The position numbers were made by a program, and so were the translations under genes. The notes under the pieces were generated by a model. That model did no database searches, was not told the origin of the DNA, and was given only the letters and a program-made list of their open reading frames with translations. Shown here piece by piece: positions 48,015 through 57,036 of a stretch of 64,000 nt of DNA. How positions within the stretch are numbered: position 1 is the stretch's first letter; each line of letters begins with the position of its first letter. Source of the stretch: Mycolicibacterium llatzerense (GTDB lineage: Bacteria; Actinomycetota; Actinomycetes; Mycobacteriales; Mycobacteriaceae); contig NZ_JXST01000015.1 in NCBI RefSeq assembly GCF_000878195.1, positions 62,001-126,000 of the forward strand, read 5' to 3'.

Positions 48015-49859
48015 GTGAGCAGGCATTCGCGACGCGCGACGGAAAACACACCCACGGGTGGCGACGCAGCGCCAGACGCCCCTAGCCATTCATCCCCTGG
48101 GGGCCGCAAACGCCGCGCCCGATTACTGGGGTTAGCCGTCCTTCTCGCCGCAATCGGATTTCTGTGCTGGTTGGGATTCGAAGGATCGGCGGCAAAATCC
48201 AGCCTCGCGCAGGCTCGCGCTAACGCGCAGCACGCGAAGGAAGCACTATCGGCGGGCGACCTCGACGCGGCGGTGCGCTTCGCCTCGGCAACAGAAGTAG
48301 ATGCCAAGCAGGCGAGCAGCGCAACGCGGTCGCTGCCATGGAATGTCGCATCACACGTACCGTGGCTCGGCAGTCCATTCAAGACTGCTCAGCAAATCTC
48401 GCAAGTAGTTCTGGAACTCGCGTCCGATGTAATGAAGCCGGCATCCGAATTGGGCACAGCGCTCTCCCCGACCCACCTGATCAGGGGGTCGCACGTCGAC
48501 GTCCAAACGCTTCGCGACAAAGAGCCAGCGATAGCCAAGGTCGCCGCCGACGCCCGGCGCCTTGAAGCGGATGCTGCCGCGATATCTGAACCGGCATACC
48601 TGTCCACTCTTCAGAACGCGCGTCAGGAACTTCAGGCACAAACCACCAAGATCACGAGCCTCCTCGATAAAGCCGCCCTCACCGCCAAGCTAGCGCCGGC
48701 GCTGATGGGCATCGACGGACCGCGTACCTACTTCATGGGTTTTCAGACCAACGCCGAAGCGAGGGGAACTGGAGGCATACTCGGCGGGTTTGGGATCCTT
48801 CGCTATGACGACGGTGTGCCGACAGTTAATGCTTTGGGCCCCAACACCGAATTGACAGGACCTTTCAAGCCACTGGACCTCGGACCTCAGTTCAGCGAGG
48901 AGTACGGCTTCACCAATCCGAGCACCGACTACCGCAACAGCAATCTCAGTTCGCATTTTCCATACGCGGCACAGATCTGGCGCTCCATGTGGGCGCAACA
49001 AACGGGCACAGATGTCGACGGAGTCATAGCACTGGACCCCGTCGCGTTGAGTTACGTACTCGGCGCCACCGGACCGCTGGCACTACCCGACGGCGAGGTC
49101 ATCACAACTGAGAACGTCGTCGAACTCACCGAATCTACTGCCTATCAACGATTCCCGACGGATCAGAGTGCCCGCAAGAGATTCCTGCAGGACATCGCGA
49201 CGGCCGTCGTCAAGAAGATGACCGGCGCCATCGAGTCGCCACGGCGACTCCTCGACGCACTCGGGAAGGCAGTGAGCGAGCGCCGAATCGCGATGTGGAG
49301 CGCAGCGCCCACCGAGGAGAAGCTGCTAGAGCAGACTCCACTCGCTCACGCCATTCCCGACGACACCTCGCCCTACGCGGCCGTTGTTACCAACAACCTC
49401 GCCGGCAATAAGCTTGACTACTACCTAAGGCAAGACGTTACCTACGACGCCGAAGGCTGCGGCGGAGATACTCGAACCTCGACAGTAACCGTGAAGTTGA
49501 GGAGCGTCGTACCGGACAAGCCGCTACCAGAGTATGTGGCTGGCTCCCTGGGCGTTAACCGCAACGTCCCGCTCTCCATCCCAAGCGGAACAATGCTGAC
49601 ATCAGTTCGACTCGTCGCCACTAAGGGCGCAAAGTTGGTAGCTGCGTTTTCCAACGGACAGCAGATACCCGTGTTTACCGGGTCGGACCGCGGTCATCCA
49701 ACCTTCGAGATCCAAGTGGCCATCCCCCCTAGGCAATCGGGCGTGCTGACTTTTCGCCTGTCCGAGCCGACGGCTCCAGGCCCGGCAGAGGCTCCCCAGC
49801 AACCCCTCATCGACCAGAGCGCTCCCGTGGTAAAGGTCCCCGAATGTGCCGAGAAATGA
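48015..49859 (+). CDS. DUF4012-family membrane-anchored protein
   Basis: The 614-residue protein has a basic N-terminus (RKRRARLLG), one transmembrane helix (about residues 37-56) and a large outside domain. Residues about 60-230 are helical with coiled-coil character (ARANAQHAKEALSAGDLDAA). The DUF4012 core follows, with GPRTYFMGFQTNAEARGTGGILGGFGIL (about residues 235-262), DVDGVIALDPVALSYVLGATGP (about 333-354) and NNLAGNKLDYYLRQDVTY (about 456-473). DUF4012 proteins are found in actinobacterial surface polysaccharide loci, but their activity is unknown to me. The start is GTG. It lies just before the chain-length regulator gene, supporting a role in glycan assembly outside the membrane. 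Confidence 0.85.
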   Translation: MSRHSRRATENTPTGGDAAPDAPSHSSPGGRKRRARLLGLAVLLAAIGFLCWLGFEGSAAKSSLAQARANAQHAKEALSAGDLDAAVRFASATEVDAKQASSATRSLPWNVASHVPWLGSPFKTAQQISQVVLELASDVMKPASELGTALSPTHLIRGSHVDVQTLRDKEPAIAKVAADARRLEADAAAISEPAYLSTLQNARQELQAQTTKITSLLDKAALTAKLAPALMGIDGPRTYFMGFQTNAEARGTGGILGGFGILRYDDGVPTVNALGPNTELTGPFKPLDLGPQFSEEYGFTNPSTDYRNSNLSSHFPYAAQIWRSMWAQQTGTDVDGVIALDPVALSYVLGATGPLALPDGEVITTENVVELTESTAYQRFPTDQSARKRFLQDIATAVVKKMTGAIESPRRLLDALGKAVSERRIAMWSAAPTEEKLLEQTPLAHAIPDDTSPYAAVVTNNLAGNKLDYYLRQDVTYDAEGCGGDTRTSTVTVKLRSVVPDKPLPEYVAGSLGVNRNVPLSIPSGTMLTSVRLVATKGAKLVAAFSNGQQIPVFTGSDRGHPTFEIQVAIPPRQSGVLTFRLSEPTAPGPAEAPQQPLIDQSAPVVKVPECAEK

Positions 49860-50005
49860 TTGCCGTTCCACATAATTGTCGCGAGCGTTGACATACATTA
49901 GGTAGCAAGATCCATGCGTTGAACAACACCACCCCGGGCTGACATCAACCTCTCTCAACAGACGTCTGGATCGACCCGCTCGATGATTCGAAGGAGGGAG
50001 CGGCG

Positions 50006-51394
50006 TTGAATCTCCAGAGGTTTCTCAGAATACTGCGGCTGCGATGGATGACCATCAGCGCAGTGATTGTTTTAGCACTGCTGGCATCAATTGCGATTAC
50101 TGTCACAACAACCCCACTCTACAAATCGTCAACACGGTTGTTTGTTTCGACGTATGCGGGCAGTTCACTAATGGACACGTACCAAGGAAATCTGCTCTCT
50201 CAGGAGCGGGTGCGTTCGTATACCATTCTGCTCACCGGCGAGGCGCTCGCACAGCGCACGATCGATGCACTCCACCTCGACATGTCCGCGCGGGCGTTGC
50301 GTCAGGAGGTCAGCGCGCGGTCGAAAATGGGCACAGTTCTGATCGACGTGGACGTCCTCGACCCGTCCCCGGTGCGTGCACGCGATATCGCGAATACGCT
50401 TTCGGACCAGTTCGTCAAGATGGTTCGAGAGCTCGAAACCCCAGGTGATGGGAGCCTTCCCGACACCCGGGTAGTAGTCGAGCAGCCCGCCGCGATTGCG
50501 AGCTCCCCCGCCGTTCCGAACCTGATGCGGAATCTGGCGCTGGGTCTGTTCGCGGGCGTCCTGCTCGGCGTCGCGTGCGCCCTCGGGCGGGAAGTGATCG
50601 ACAACACCGTCAAGAAGCACGAGGATCTCGAGAGCATCACCGGCGTGGCCGTAGTTGGCGACATACCAATGGACAAGGCGCGACGAGGAACCCCCGCCAT
50701 ATCATTCGGTACGGAGAATTCGCAGATTGCCGAATCGTTCAGGAAGTTGCGCACCAATCTCAGCTTCCTTTCCGTCGACAACCCGCCGCGGGTAATCGTT
50801 GTCACGAGCTCGATTCCGAATGAAGGTAAATCGACAACCGCAGTGAACATAGCCTTGGCCTTGGTCGAAGTGGAATACAATGTGCTGCTCGTTGATGGCG
50901 ATATGCGCCGGTCGATCGCGCACAAACATCTGAATGTGGATGGCGCAGTGGGATTAAGCACTGTCCTCAGTGGCGCCGTCTCGCTTTCTGATGCTCTGCA
51001 GGAGACGCAATTCTCCGGCCTCACTGTGCTGGCAGCCGGCGCAACGCCACCGAACCCGAGCGAATTGTTGGCGTCGCACGCCGCTAAGAATCTACTCGAG
51101 GAGCTTCGCGGGAAATTCGACTATGTGATCGTGGACTCTTGCCCATTACTTGCGGTCACGGACGCTGCTCTGTTGGCGGCAAATGCCGACGGCGCCCTAC
51201 TACTCGGACGCTACGGACAGACCAAGCGCGATCAGCTCAAGAACGCTACAGACGCTCTTCAGAACGTAGGCGCACCTTTGCTCGGCTCGGTCTTCGTGAT
51301 GACGCCGCCGCGCTCTCGTTCAGCTTATGGAGGCGCCTACTATTACTATGGCGACAAACGTGGTAGCAATAGCCGCCATTCCCAAAAAACCTAG
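50006..51394 (+). CDS. Wzz-type chain-length regulator fused to a BY-kinase
   Basis: The 462-residue protein controls polysaccharide chain length in Wzy-type systems. Residues 1 to about 200 form a Wzz domain between two transmembrane helices (about residues 15-35 and 173-192). Residues about 230-420 are a cytoplasmic bacterial tyrosine kinase with Walker A at 268-277 (SSIPNEGKST), Walker A' at 295-300 (LVDGDM) and Walker B near 374-380 (VIVDSCP). The C-terminus has a Tyr cluster (GGAYYYYGD) for autophosphorylation. Odd points are Asn272 where Gly is usual and DSCP where DxPP is usual. The start is TTG with AAGGAGG eight bases upstream. Single-chain fusion is unlike the two-part Firmicute systems. 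Confidence 0.9.
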   Translation: MNLQRFLRILRLRWMTISAVIVLALLASIAITVTTTPLYKSSTRLFVSTYAGSSLMDTYQGNLLSQERVRSYTILLTGEALAQRTIDALHLDMSARALRQEVSARSKMGTVLIDVDVLDPSPVRARDIANTLSDQFVKMVRELETPGDGSLPDTRVVVEQPAAIASSPAVPNLMRNLALGLFAGVLLGVACALGREVIDNTVKKHEDLESITGVAVVGDIPMDKARRGTPAISFGTENSQIAESFRKLRTNLSFLSVDNPPRVIVVTSSIPNEGKSTTAVNIALALVEVEYNVLLVDGDMRRSIAHKHLNVDGAVGLSTVLSGAVSLSDALQETQFSGLTVLAAGATPPNPSELLASHAAKNLLEELRGKFDYVIVDSCPLLAVTDAALLAANADGALLLGRYGQTKRDQLKNATDALQNVGAPLLGSVFVMTPPRSRSAYGGAYYYYGDKRGSNSRHSQKT

Positions 51395-51406
51395 CTGATT
51401 CCAGCA

Positions 51407-52267
51407 ATGAATCTACCCAGTTTCAGAGCCACACACGGCGATTTCCCTTGGGCTCCAACACGATTGAGGATTGGCAGAAGTTGGTGTCTACTCAGCGCCC
51501 TGTTGGCGCTCACCGCATGCACGCCCAAACCTCCACCACCATACGATTCGCGCGAAATCTTGCTACCAAGCTTCACAAGCACGGCAACGATGCCTGGTCA
51601 CGTAATGCCAGAATCGCCACCAAACAAGGCATCATTCATCGATGATTTCGACCGGCCGGATACGACGAATGGCCTAGGAGACGACTGGGATTTGCGTGGC
51701 ATGCCTCAGAACGGCGCACCCTTGCTGCCGGCCATGGATGGCTACATCAAGGACGGGCAGTTCACGTATGCCGGAAAAAGTGATGCGATTGCAGTACGAC
51801 AATTTCGAGCTCCGGTACAGAGCATCGGCACAGAGGGTCAGTTTCGTCGGATCAACAATATCAACGGCGATACCACTATGATGATCGGGACCGGCGGAGA
51901 CAACAATCTCGAAACTAATGTTGTGGTGTTTCTCGCCAACAGAAGCTCTTGGGAGCTGAGGAGCAGACTGGTCAATGGCACGCTGAAGACCGTCGCGTCC
52001 GGAAGTTTCCCTCATATGTTGGAACTCGACCATCGCTACACGTTCGTTCTCAGCTCCACTGGCGACCGCGTGAGTGTGTCGGGCCCCGGAGTCACCGTAT
52101 CGAAACCGCTCCCGATACCCATATCGCCTGGCGCATTCGGCTTTTGGCGCGAGTCTCCAAACCGAACACCGGCCGGCGAAGTCTTTGACTTCGACAAAGT
52201 GTGGGCTCTCGAAGATGGCCAGCCAACGACGCCCATCACTGCTTCCGCAGCGGGTCCGGAACACTAA
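51407..52267 (+). CDS. Lipoprotein with a LamG/concanavalin-like domain
   Basis: The 286-residue protein has a long basic N-terminus, a hydrophobic run and a lipobox (ALTAC, Cys38), then a Pro-rich spacer. From about residue 75 it reads as one beta-sandwich domain (FIDDFDRPDTTNGLGDDWDLRG, then repeated strand-like stretches ending FGFWRES and VFDFDKVWALE). This pattern resembles LamG/DUF1080-type carbohydrate-binding sandwiches. An internal TTG at 51464 would shorten the unusually long n-region. The gene starts 12 bases after the BY-kinase gene and is followed by the polymerase gene, so it is probably part of the export machinery. No close family is recognised. Confidence 0.72.
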   Translation: MNLPSFRATHGDFPWAPTRLRIGRSWCLLSALLALTACTPKPPPPYDSREILLPSFTSTATMPGHVMPESPPNKASFIDDFDRPDTTNGLGDDWDLRGMPQNGAPLLPAMDGYIKDGQFTYAGKSDAIAVRQFRAPVQSIGTEGQFRRINNINGDTTMMIGTGGDNNLETNVVVFLANRSSWELRSRLVNGTLKTVASGSFPHMLELDHRYTFVLSSTGDRVSVSGPGVTVSKPLPIPISPGAFGFWRESPNRTPAGEVFDFDKVWALEDGQPTTPITASAAGPEH

Positions 52268-52287
52268 GCGCGAGGGGCCGAAGTAAC

Positions 52288-53550
52288 ATGCACACGCTCC
52301 CATTCAGGCGATTGACCGCACCACGATTGGCCCTAATTATTTGGCTGCTGTCTATCACGATGGTGCCGATTTGGATCAGTGTTCACTTCTTCGCCACAGT
52401 TCCAATCTATTGCATGGTAGCCATGCTAATTGTTGTCTTGGCCATCACCTTCGGCAGCCATCACATCGAGTTCACCGCATTTGATGCATACCTGATCTCA
52501 ATCTTGGGCGTAGCTTCTCTCGCGATGGACGATGTCAACCGAGGCGTGTTGGCAGAAATGGCGGTGCGCTGGGTTCTTCCGTATTTTGTCATTCGAATAC
52601 TGGCGGCGGCCGCGGGGCTCCAATTCACAGTCGATGCGCTCTCTGTTTTTCTTGCCGTCGTTGGCGGTCTCGCGGTAGTCGAACTATTCTTCGCCTGGCA
52701 TCCGTTCGTGAACTGGTCAGTCGATTGGAACGCAAAATCACCCGAGTTCGAGACCTGGCACCTGATCCAGTCACGCGGCGGCGCCGATCGAAGCACATGG
52801 GCTTTCGGGCACTCAATCGCGCTAGGCGGCTCACTCGTGCTCGCCATCCCGTTCATTGCACACGCGTCATTTCGTATCCCATGGAAGGTTCTGATGTTTG
52901 TCGCAGTCGGCTGCGGCATCATCGCGACCGGCAGCAGGGGCGCAATGCTGGCTGCTGCGCTCACAGGATGCTTGACCATGGCTTACCTCGCCAGAGAGCA
53001 AGCATCTCGAACTGTGGCTGTACTGGTTGCAGCCGCAACAACGTTTTTGATCGGCCCGCACGTCATGCCGATCATCGAGGAATGGGCGGCCGGATCCTCG
53101 ACAGAGGAACAGGTCAGCGCAACATACCGAAGTTACTTGTACGAGACGTACTTGCCGATCATCAAATGGTTCGGGCGATGCCCAGATTTCTTCCCCGGGA
53201 ACACATCGCTTGACTCGGTCGACAGCGCCGTCCTGTACCTCGGTGTGACCTGGGGCTGGGTCATCACTGCAATGATCGTGCTCCCGCTGTTCGTCGTTGT
53301 GGCGCGAGTCGTAGCCGGCAGGGGATCTGTGCCAGAGATCGCGTTGGTTGGTCAAATCCCGCTGTTTTTGACCGTGGGCCTCATAACCCAATACCAGAGC
53401 ATGATCTTCATCGCCGTCGGACTGGCGGTGCAATACGTAAAGACAGAAAAGACCGAGTCGCCTCATCTCCACGATCGACCTGACGTTGGCGGGGATGTCG
53501 GTCCTGATCACCGCCCAGCCAACACTGATGGCACGATCCCAGCGCGTTGA
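52288..53550 (+). CDS. Wzy/WaaL-like O-antigen polymerase or ligase
   Basis: The 420-residue protein has about ten transmembrane helices and the layout of the O-antigen ligase superfamily. A long periplasmic loop falls between helices near residues 270-315 (EEWAAGSSTEEQVSATYRSYLYETYLPII), and the family motif ATGSRGAML lies just before a helix near residue 215. Next to a Wzz/BY-kinase this is best read as the Wzy polymerase of a polysaccharide, though a ligase attaching the glycan to a carrier cannot be excluded. ATG 52288 follows GAGGGG at a workable distance. The hydrophilic C-terminal tail of about 30 residues is probably cytoplasmic. Confidence 0.82.
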   Translation: MHTLPFRRLTAPRLALIIWLLSITMVPIWISVHFFATVPIYCMVAMLIVVLAITFGSHHIEFTAFDAYLISILGVASLAMDDVNRGVLAEMAVRWVLPYFVIRILAAAAGLQFTVDALSVFLAVVGGLAVVELFFAWHPFVNWSVDWNAKSPEFETWHLIQSRGGADRSTWAFGHSIALGGSLVLAIPFIAHASFRIPWKVLMFVAVGCGIIATGSRGAMLAAALTGCLTMAYLAREQASRTVAVLVAAATTFLIGPHVMPIIEEWAAGSSTEEQVSATYRSYLYETYLPIIKWFGRCPDFFPGNTSLDSVDSAVLYLGVTWGWVITAMIVLPLFVVVARVVAGRGSVPEIALVGQIPLFLTVGLITQYQSMIFIAVGLAVQYVKTEKTESPHLHDRPDVGGDVGPDHRPANTDGTIPAR

Positions 53551-53631
53551 ATCGACTCAAAACACGCAGGTCGCCAGTACAGGAATTGGTTTGTTCGCCT
53601 GAGGCCAATGCATTGAAGACGAGGATTGCAG

Positions 53632-54483
53632 ATGAAGAATCGTAAGGCTGCACTTATCAACAAGTTTGTTCGCGCGGCCGCAAAAGATTCGTCATCGGTT
53701 GGCTTGATCGGCAGACGCCTCTTAGCGTCGCTTCCAGGCAGTCCAGGATACTCGCTCATGCAACAAGTTCAGCTTGGAATGCTGCCGCGGCCACAATACG
53801 CATACACTGCGATCTGCGCTAGTGAAACTGCCGTTCGATTGGGCTACAAAGAAGTCACCTGGATCGAGTTCGGCGTCGCGGGCGGAGCCGGATTACTGGT
53901 TCTGGAGCAAATCAAGTCTCAAGTCGAGGAGACGCTGCCGGTGCACGTCCGTATCGTCGGATTCGACATGGGCGCAGGTCTGCCGGCACCTGTCGACTAT
54001 CGCGATTTGCCCTACGCCTGGAAGCGTGGCTTCTACGAAATGGACATCCCCGCCCTGAAAAGCAGGCTGAATTCAGCCGAACTCGTCATAGGGCCGGTCT
54101 CGGACACCCTGCCGAGCTTCATCTCCAAGGGATGCGCAGATGCTCCAGTAGGGATGATTTCTTTCGACTTGGACTACTACAGCTCCACTGTTGAGGCGTT
54201 CAAGATATTCGATCTGAGCACAGAGTCGATTCTGCCGCGGGTGTTCTGCAACATGGATGATGTTATCGGATCAGGCGAAGTCTTCTCGGACTACACCGGA
54301 GCGCGGCTCGCCATTCGCGAATTCAATGCGCGGGGCGAATACCGCAAGCTATCGCCCTGCTACGACTTCGCGCAGTTTGCCCATGAGAGGTGGCAAGAGA
54401 AGGTGATGGTGTATCACGATTTCCAGCACTCTCGATACTCCGAGTACGTTGGGGACGACGCGGGCGGGCAACTCCCCCTCTGA
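53632..54483 (+). CDS. Methyltransferase-like protein of the glycan cluster
   Basis: The 283-residue protein has a SAM-binding-like glycine motif WIEFGVAGGAGLLVLEQI (about residues 83-100), a second strand VRIVGFDMGAGLPAP (about 110-124), and ISFDLDYYSSTVEAFKIFD near residue 175 with the acidic residues expected of a metal-assisted O-methyltransferase (TylF-like). I am not sure of the exact family. GAGGA six bases before ATG 53632 decides the start over a TTG two codons earlier. It follows the polymerase gene and is followed by a 314-base gap, so it may end the first transcript of the cluster. Likely substrate: a sugar of the glycan. Confidence 0.62.
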   Translation: MKNRKAALINKFVRAAAKDSSSVGLIGRRLLASLPGSPGYSLMQQVQLGMLPRPQYAYTAICASETAVRLGYKEVTWIEFGVAGGAGLLVLEQIKSQVEETLPVHVRIVGFDMGAGLPAPVDYRDLPYAWKRGFYEMDIPALKSRLNSAELVIGPVSDTLPSFISKGCADAPVGMISFDLDYYSSTVEAFKIFDLSTESILPRVFCNMDDVIGSGEVFSDYTGARLAIREFNARGEYRKLSPCYDFAQFAHERWQEKVMVYHDFQHSRYSEYVGDDAGGQLPL

Positions 54484-54797
54484 TCATCTGGATTCGGGAT
54501 CGGACCAACCACATCCAGGTGTGAACGCGACTCACCATGTAGACACCCGTGCTGGTCGCGGAGGATCAGAATCCTTTCCCAGGAACCGTTTTCATCCGTC
54601 CTCGGCTGGACGTGCCGATTGACTTCGGTAGTGCAGTTCTCGTGCCCGCCGACCCCATGACGTGCTCGGCGGCGTCACGTTGACGGTTTCCGTGGCAGAT
54701 ACCTGCCATATGCAAGGAACGCTCTCACAGCTTCATCTGATCGCCGAAAAATTGACGCTGGCGGCGATACGCTTCTCCGGACATTAGGAGACTGGCT
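54484..54797. other. 314-base gap before the acyltransferase gene
   Basis: No supported gene lies here. Several TTGACG hexamers occur (for instance about 54681 and 54752) but none is matched by a good -10 at normal spacing. The right end carries TAGGAG, the ribosome-binding site of the next gene. A promoter for the acyltransferase gene is likely but could not be placed. Confidence 0.4.
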
Positions 54798-56981
54798 GTG
54801 GCGTCACTTCTCAAGCGGTATCGCCGATTCAACCGGGAGCGGTACCGGGCCGCCGCCGCGTCGCATCAGCGACTGGATCTCCAAGGTCTACGCATGTTCG
54901 CCATGCTCACGATCTTCGCCACCCACCTGTGGCACTGGCCACAGGGCGGCTTTGTCACACTCGATGTGTTTTTCGTGATCTCAGGATTCCTGATCACGGG
55001 CAACCTTCTTCGAAGCGCGGAGAGACACGGGACCGTTCGTTTCCGACAGTTCTATTGGAACCGGGTCCGACGGATCATCCCGGCGGCCACCGTTGTTCTG
55101 TTGCTCACGTATGCGGCTGCAACGTTGATCTTCAAGCCATTCAGAGCCCACGAAGTCGGCGTCGATGCGCTGTTTGCATCCGTCTTCATGGCGAACTGGC
55201 ACTTCGCCGCGACTGGCACGGACTACTTCAACGCGGACGATTCAGCATCTCCGATCCAGCACTACTGGTCACTCTCGGTGGAAGAACAGTTCTACTTCGT
55301 CTGGCCGGCAGTGATTTTCGTGATCAGTCTGATCGTGATTCGCAGGTCGTGGACACACCGGCGCAGGATGCAGCTTGCAGGCGGCGCCATGGCGATAATC
55401 ATGACCTTGTCGTTCGCATGGGCTGTCTACGAATCCGCGACATGGCCCGCACGGGCGTATTTCGAAACATCCACTCGGGTTTGGGAATTGGGTGTCGGTG
55501 CGGCGTTGGCCACCGCCACCGCTCTCTTGGCCCGGATTCCCGCAGTGGTGAAGCCAGTGCTGTCATGGGCGGGGCTGGCGGTCATCGTAGCGAGCATCAT
55601 GCTCATCACAGATCCGGCGATGGGGTTTCCCGCGCCGTGGGCGCTCCTCCCCGTCGCAGGGTCCGCACTGGTGATCGCAGCCGGCGTCGGCGGCGAACCC
55701 CGATATCAGCCATTCCTGCGTAATCCAGTCAGCACCTATCTCGGAAACATCTCCTACTCGCTCTACCTGGTCCACTGGCCGGTCATCATATTGCTCGGGG
55801 TCCTCATGGCACCCTCGACTGCGTACTATGCAGCGGCGATAACACTGTCTCTGGGATTGGCCATCGCGTCCTACCACTTCATCGAAGATCCCCTGCGCCG
55901 CATTGATTTGGCTCAGTTGCGTCAAGCGCAGCGCACATTGGAGCGCCGCCGACTCACGTTACGGCGTCCAACTCAGTTCGCTGCGATCATGGCCGCTTCC
56001 CTGCTGACTGTGGCACTCACCGCGTATGCACAGCGTCCGGATGCCTATCGCCAGCCGGTGGTGCCACCGGAAGTACTTTCGGTCGCCGCTTCATACGATG
56101 CCCCAAAAGAAGCAGCCACCGCGCCGTTGGCGAACGACCTTCGCCAGGAAATCTTGGCCGCACTGCGGGCCACCGACTGGCCACAATTGGACCCGCCCGT
56201 CGAGGTAGCCGTCAAAGATCTCATCACGCCGCCCGAAGTACACCTATGCGGCGGCACCGTGGTTCAAAGCCCTGAACTGTGCAGCTGGGGTTCTCCATCC
56301 GCGCACACACGAGCGGTCGTTATCGGCGATTCCGTCGCGCTCGGGTACCTGGGCCCGCTGCGCGATATCGCCTTGAACTCCAACGGTGCCTTCCATGTTC
56401 ACAGCGAGGCGCAGTACGCGTGCTACTTCATCGAGCAGCCGGTCTCATACAAGGACCAGTCGATGGTCGACGCATGCGCGAAAAAGAAGCAGATCGCTGT
56501 CGACTACATCAACGACACACGGCCGGACGTCGTCATCATTTCGCATTTTTCCGGCCCCAAACGACTCGCGACTACCGGGGAAGTTCTGAGTCCGCAGGAC
56601 TGGGCTGATGCGTTGAGAGCCTTCATCGACAAGTTCAGGTCAAGTGTCAAGAAGATCGTTTTCATCGCACCGCCGCCTGGTGGCGTCGCAATCAGTGAGT
56701 GCTACGGAAAGCACTCGAGTTCGCCTGAGGATTGCATATCGAGGGTCAGCGAGGCTTGGCGAGTGGTCGCGAACGCGGAGCAGGAACTCGCGCAGAGCAT
56801 CGGTGGGACGTGGATCGATTCCCAACCTTGGTTCTGTGCATCGGGACGACTCTGCCCCAGCTTCGTCGGAACAACGCTCACCAAGCGCGACATGGTGCAC
56901 ATGACCATTGCGTACGGACAGAAGATCCGCCCTGTCATTCTGGAGTCGCTGACGACATCCGGAATATTGGGTTCGGATTAG
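54798..56981 (+). CDS. Acyltransferase 3-SGNH fusion (glycan O-acyltransferase)
   Basis: The 727-residue protein joins an N-terminal acyltransferase-3 membrane domain to a C-terminal SGNH domain, the OafA-type design for O-acylating exported glycans. The membrane domain (residues about 28-405) shows LDLQGLRMFAMLTIFATHLWHW, GGFVTLDVFFVISGFLITGNLL, the RxxR-like RVRRIIPA and WSLSVEEQFYFVWP. The SGNH part (about residues 470-715) has AVVIGDSVALGYLG with the nucleophile Ser and a C-terminal DMVHMT block with Asp and His. The start is GTG with GGAG upstream. A protein of this type (Rv0111) sits beside gmhA-gmhB-hddA in M. tuberculosis, as I recall, which ties it to the heptose genes. Confidence 0.88.
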   Translation: MASLLKRYRRFNRERYRAAAASHQRLDLQGLRMFAMLTIFATHLWHWPQGGFVTLDVFFVISGFLITGNLLRSAERHGTVRFRQFYWNRVRRIIPAATVVLLLTYAAATLIFKPFRAHEVGVDALFASVFMANWHFAATGTDYFNADDSASPIQHYWSLSVEEQFYFVWPAVIFVISLIVIRRSWTHRRRMQLAGGAMAIIMTLSFAWAVYESATWPARAYFETSTRVWELGVGAALATATALLARIPAVVKPVLSWAGLAVIVASIMLITDPAMGFPAPWALLPVAGSALVIAAGVGGEPRYQPFLRNPVSTYLGNISYSLYLVHWPVIILLGVLMAPSTAYYAAAITLSLGLAIASYHFIEDPLRRIDLAQLRQAQRTLERRRLTLRRPTQFAAIMAASLLTVALTAYAQRPDAYRQPVVPPEVLSVAASYDAPKEAATAPLANDLRQEILAALRATDWPQLDPPVEVAVKDLITPPEVHLCGGTVVQSPELCSWGSPSAHTRAVVIGDSVALGYLGPLRDIALNSNGAFHVHSEAQYACYFIEQPVSYKDQSMVDACAKKKQIAVDYINDTRPDVVIISHFSGPKRLATTGEVLSPQDWADALRAFIDKFRSSVKKIVFIAPPPGGVAISECYGKHSSSPEDCISRVSEAWRVVANAEQELAQSIGGTWIDSQPWFCASGRLCPSFVGTTLTKRDMVHMTIAYGQKIRPVILESLTTSGILGSD

Positions 56982-57036
56982 AACGGGCTCACCGGCCTCC
57001 CGACACACCGATGCAGCTGAGCGTCAAACGCTGAGA

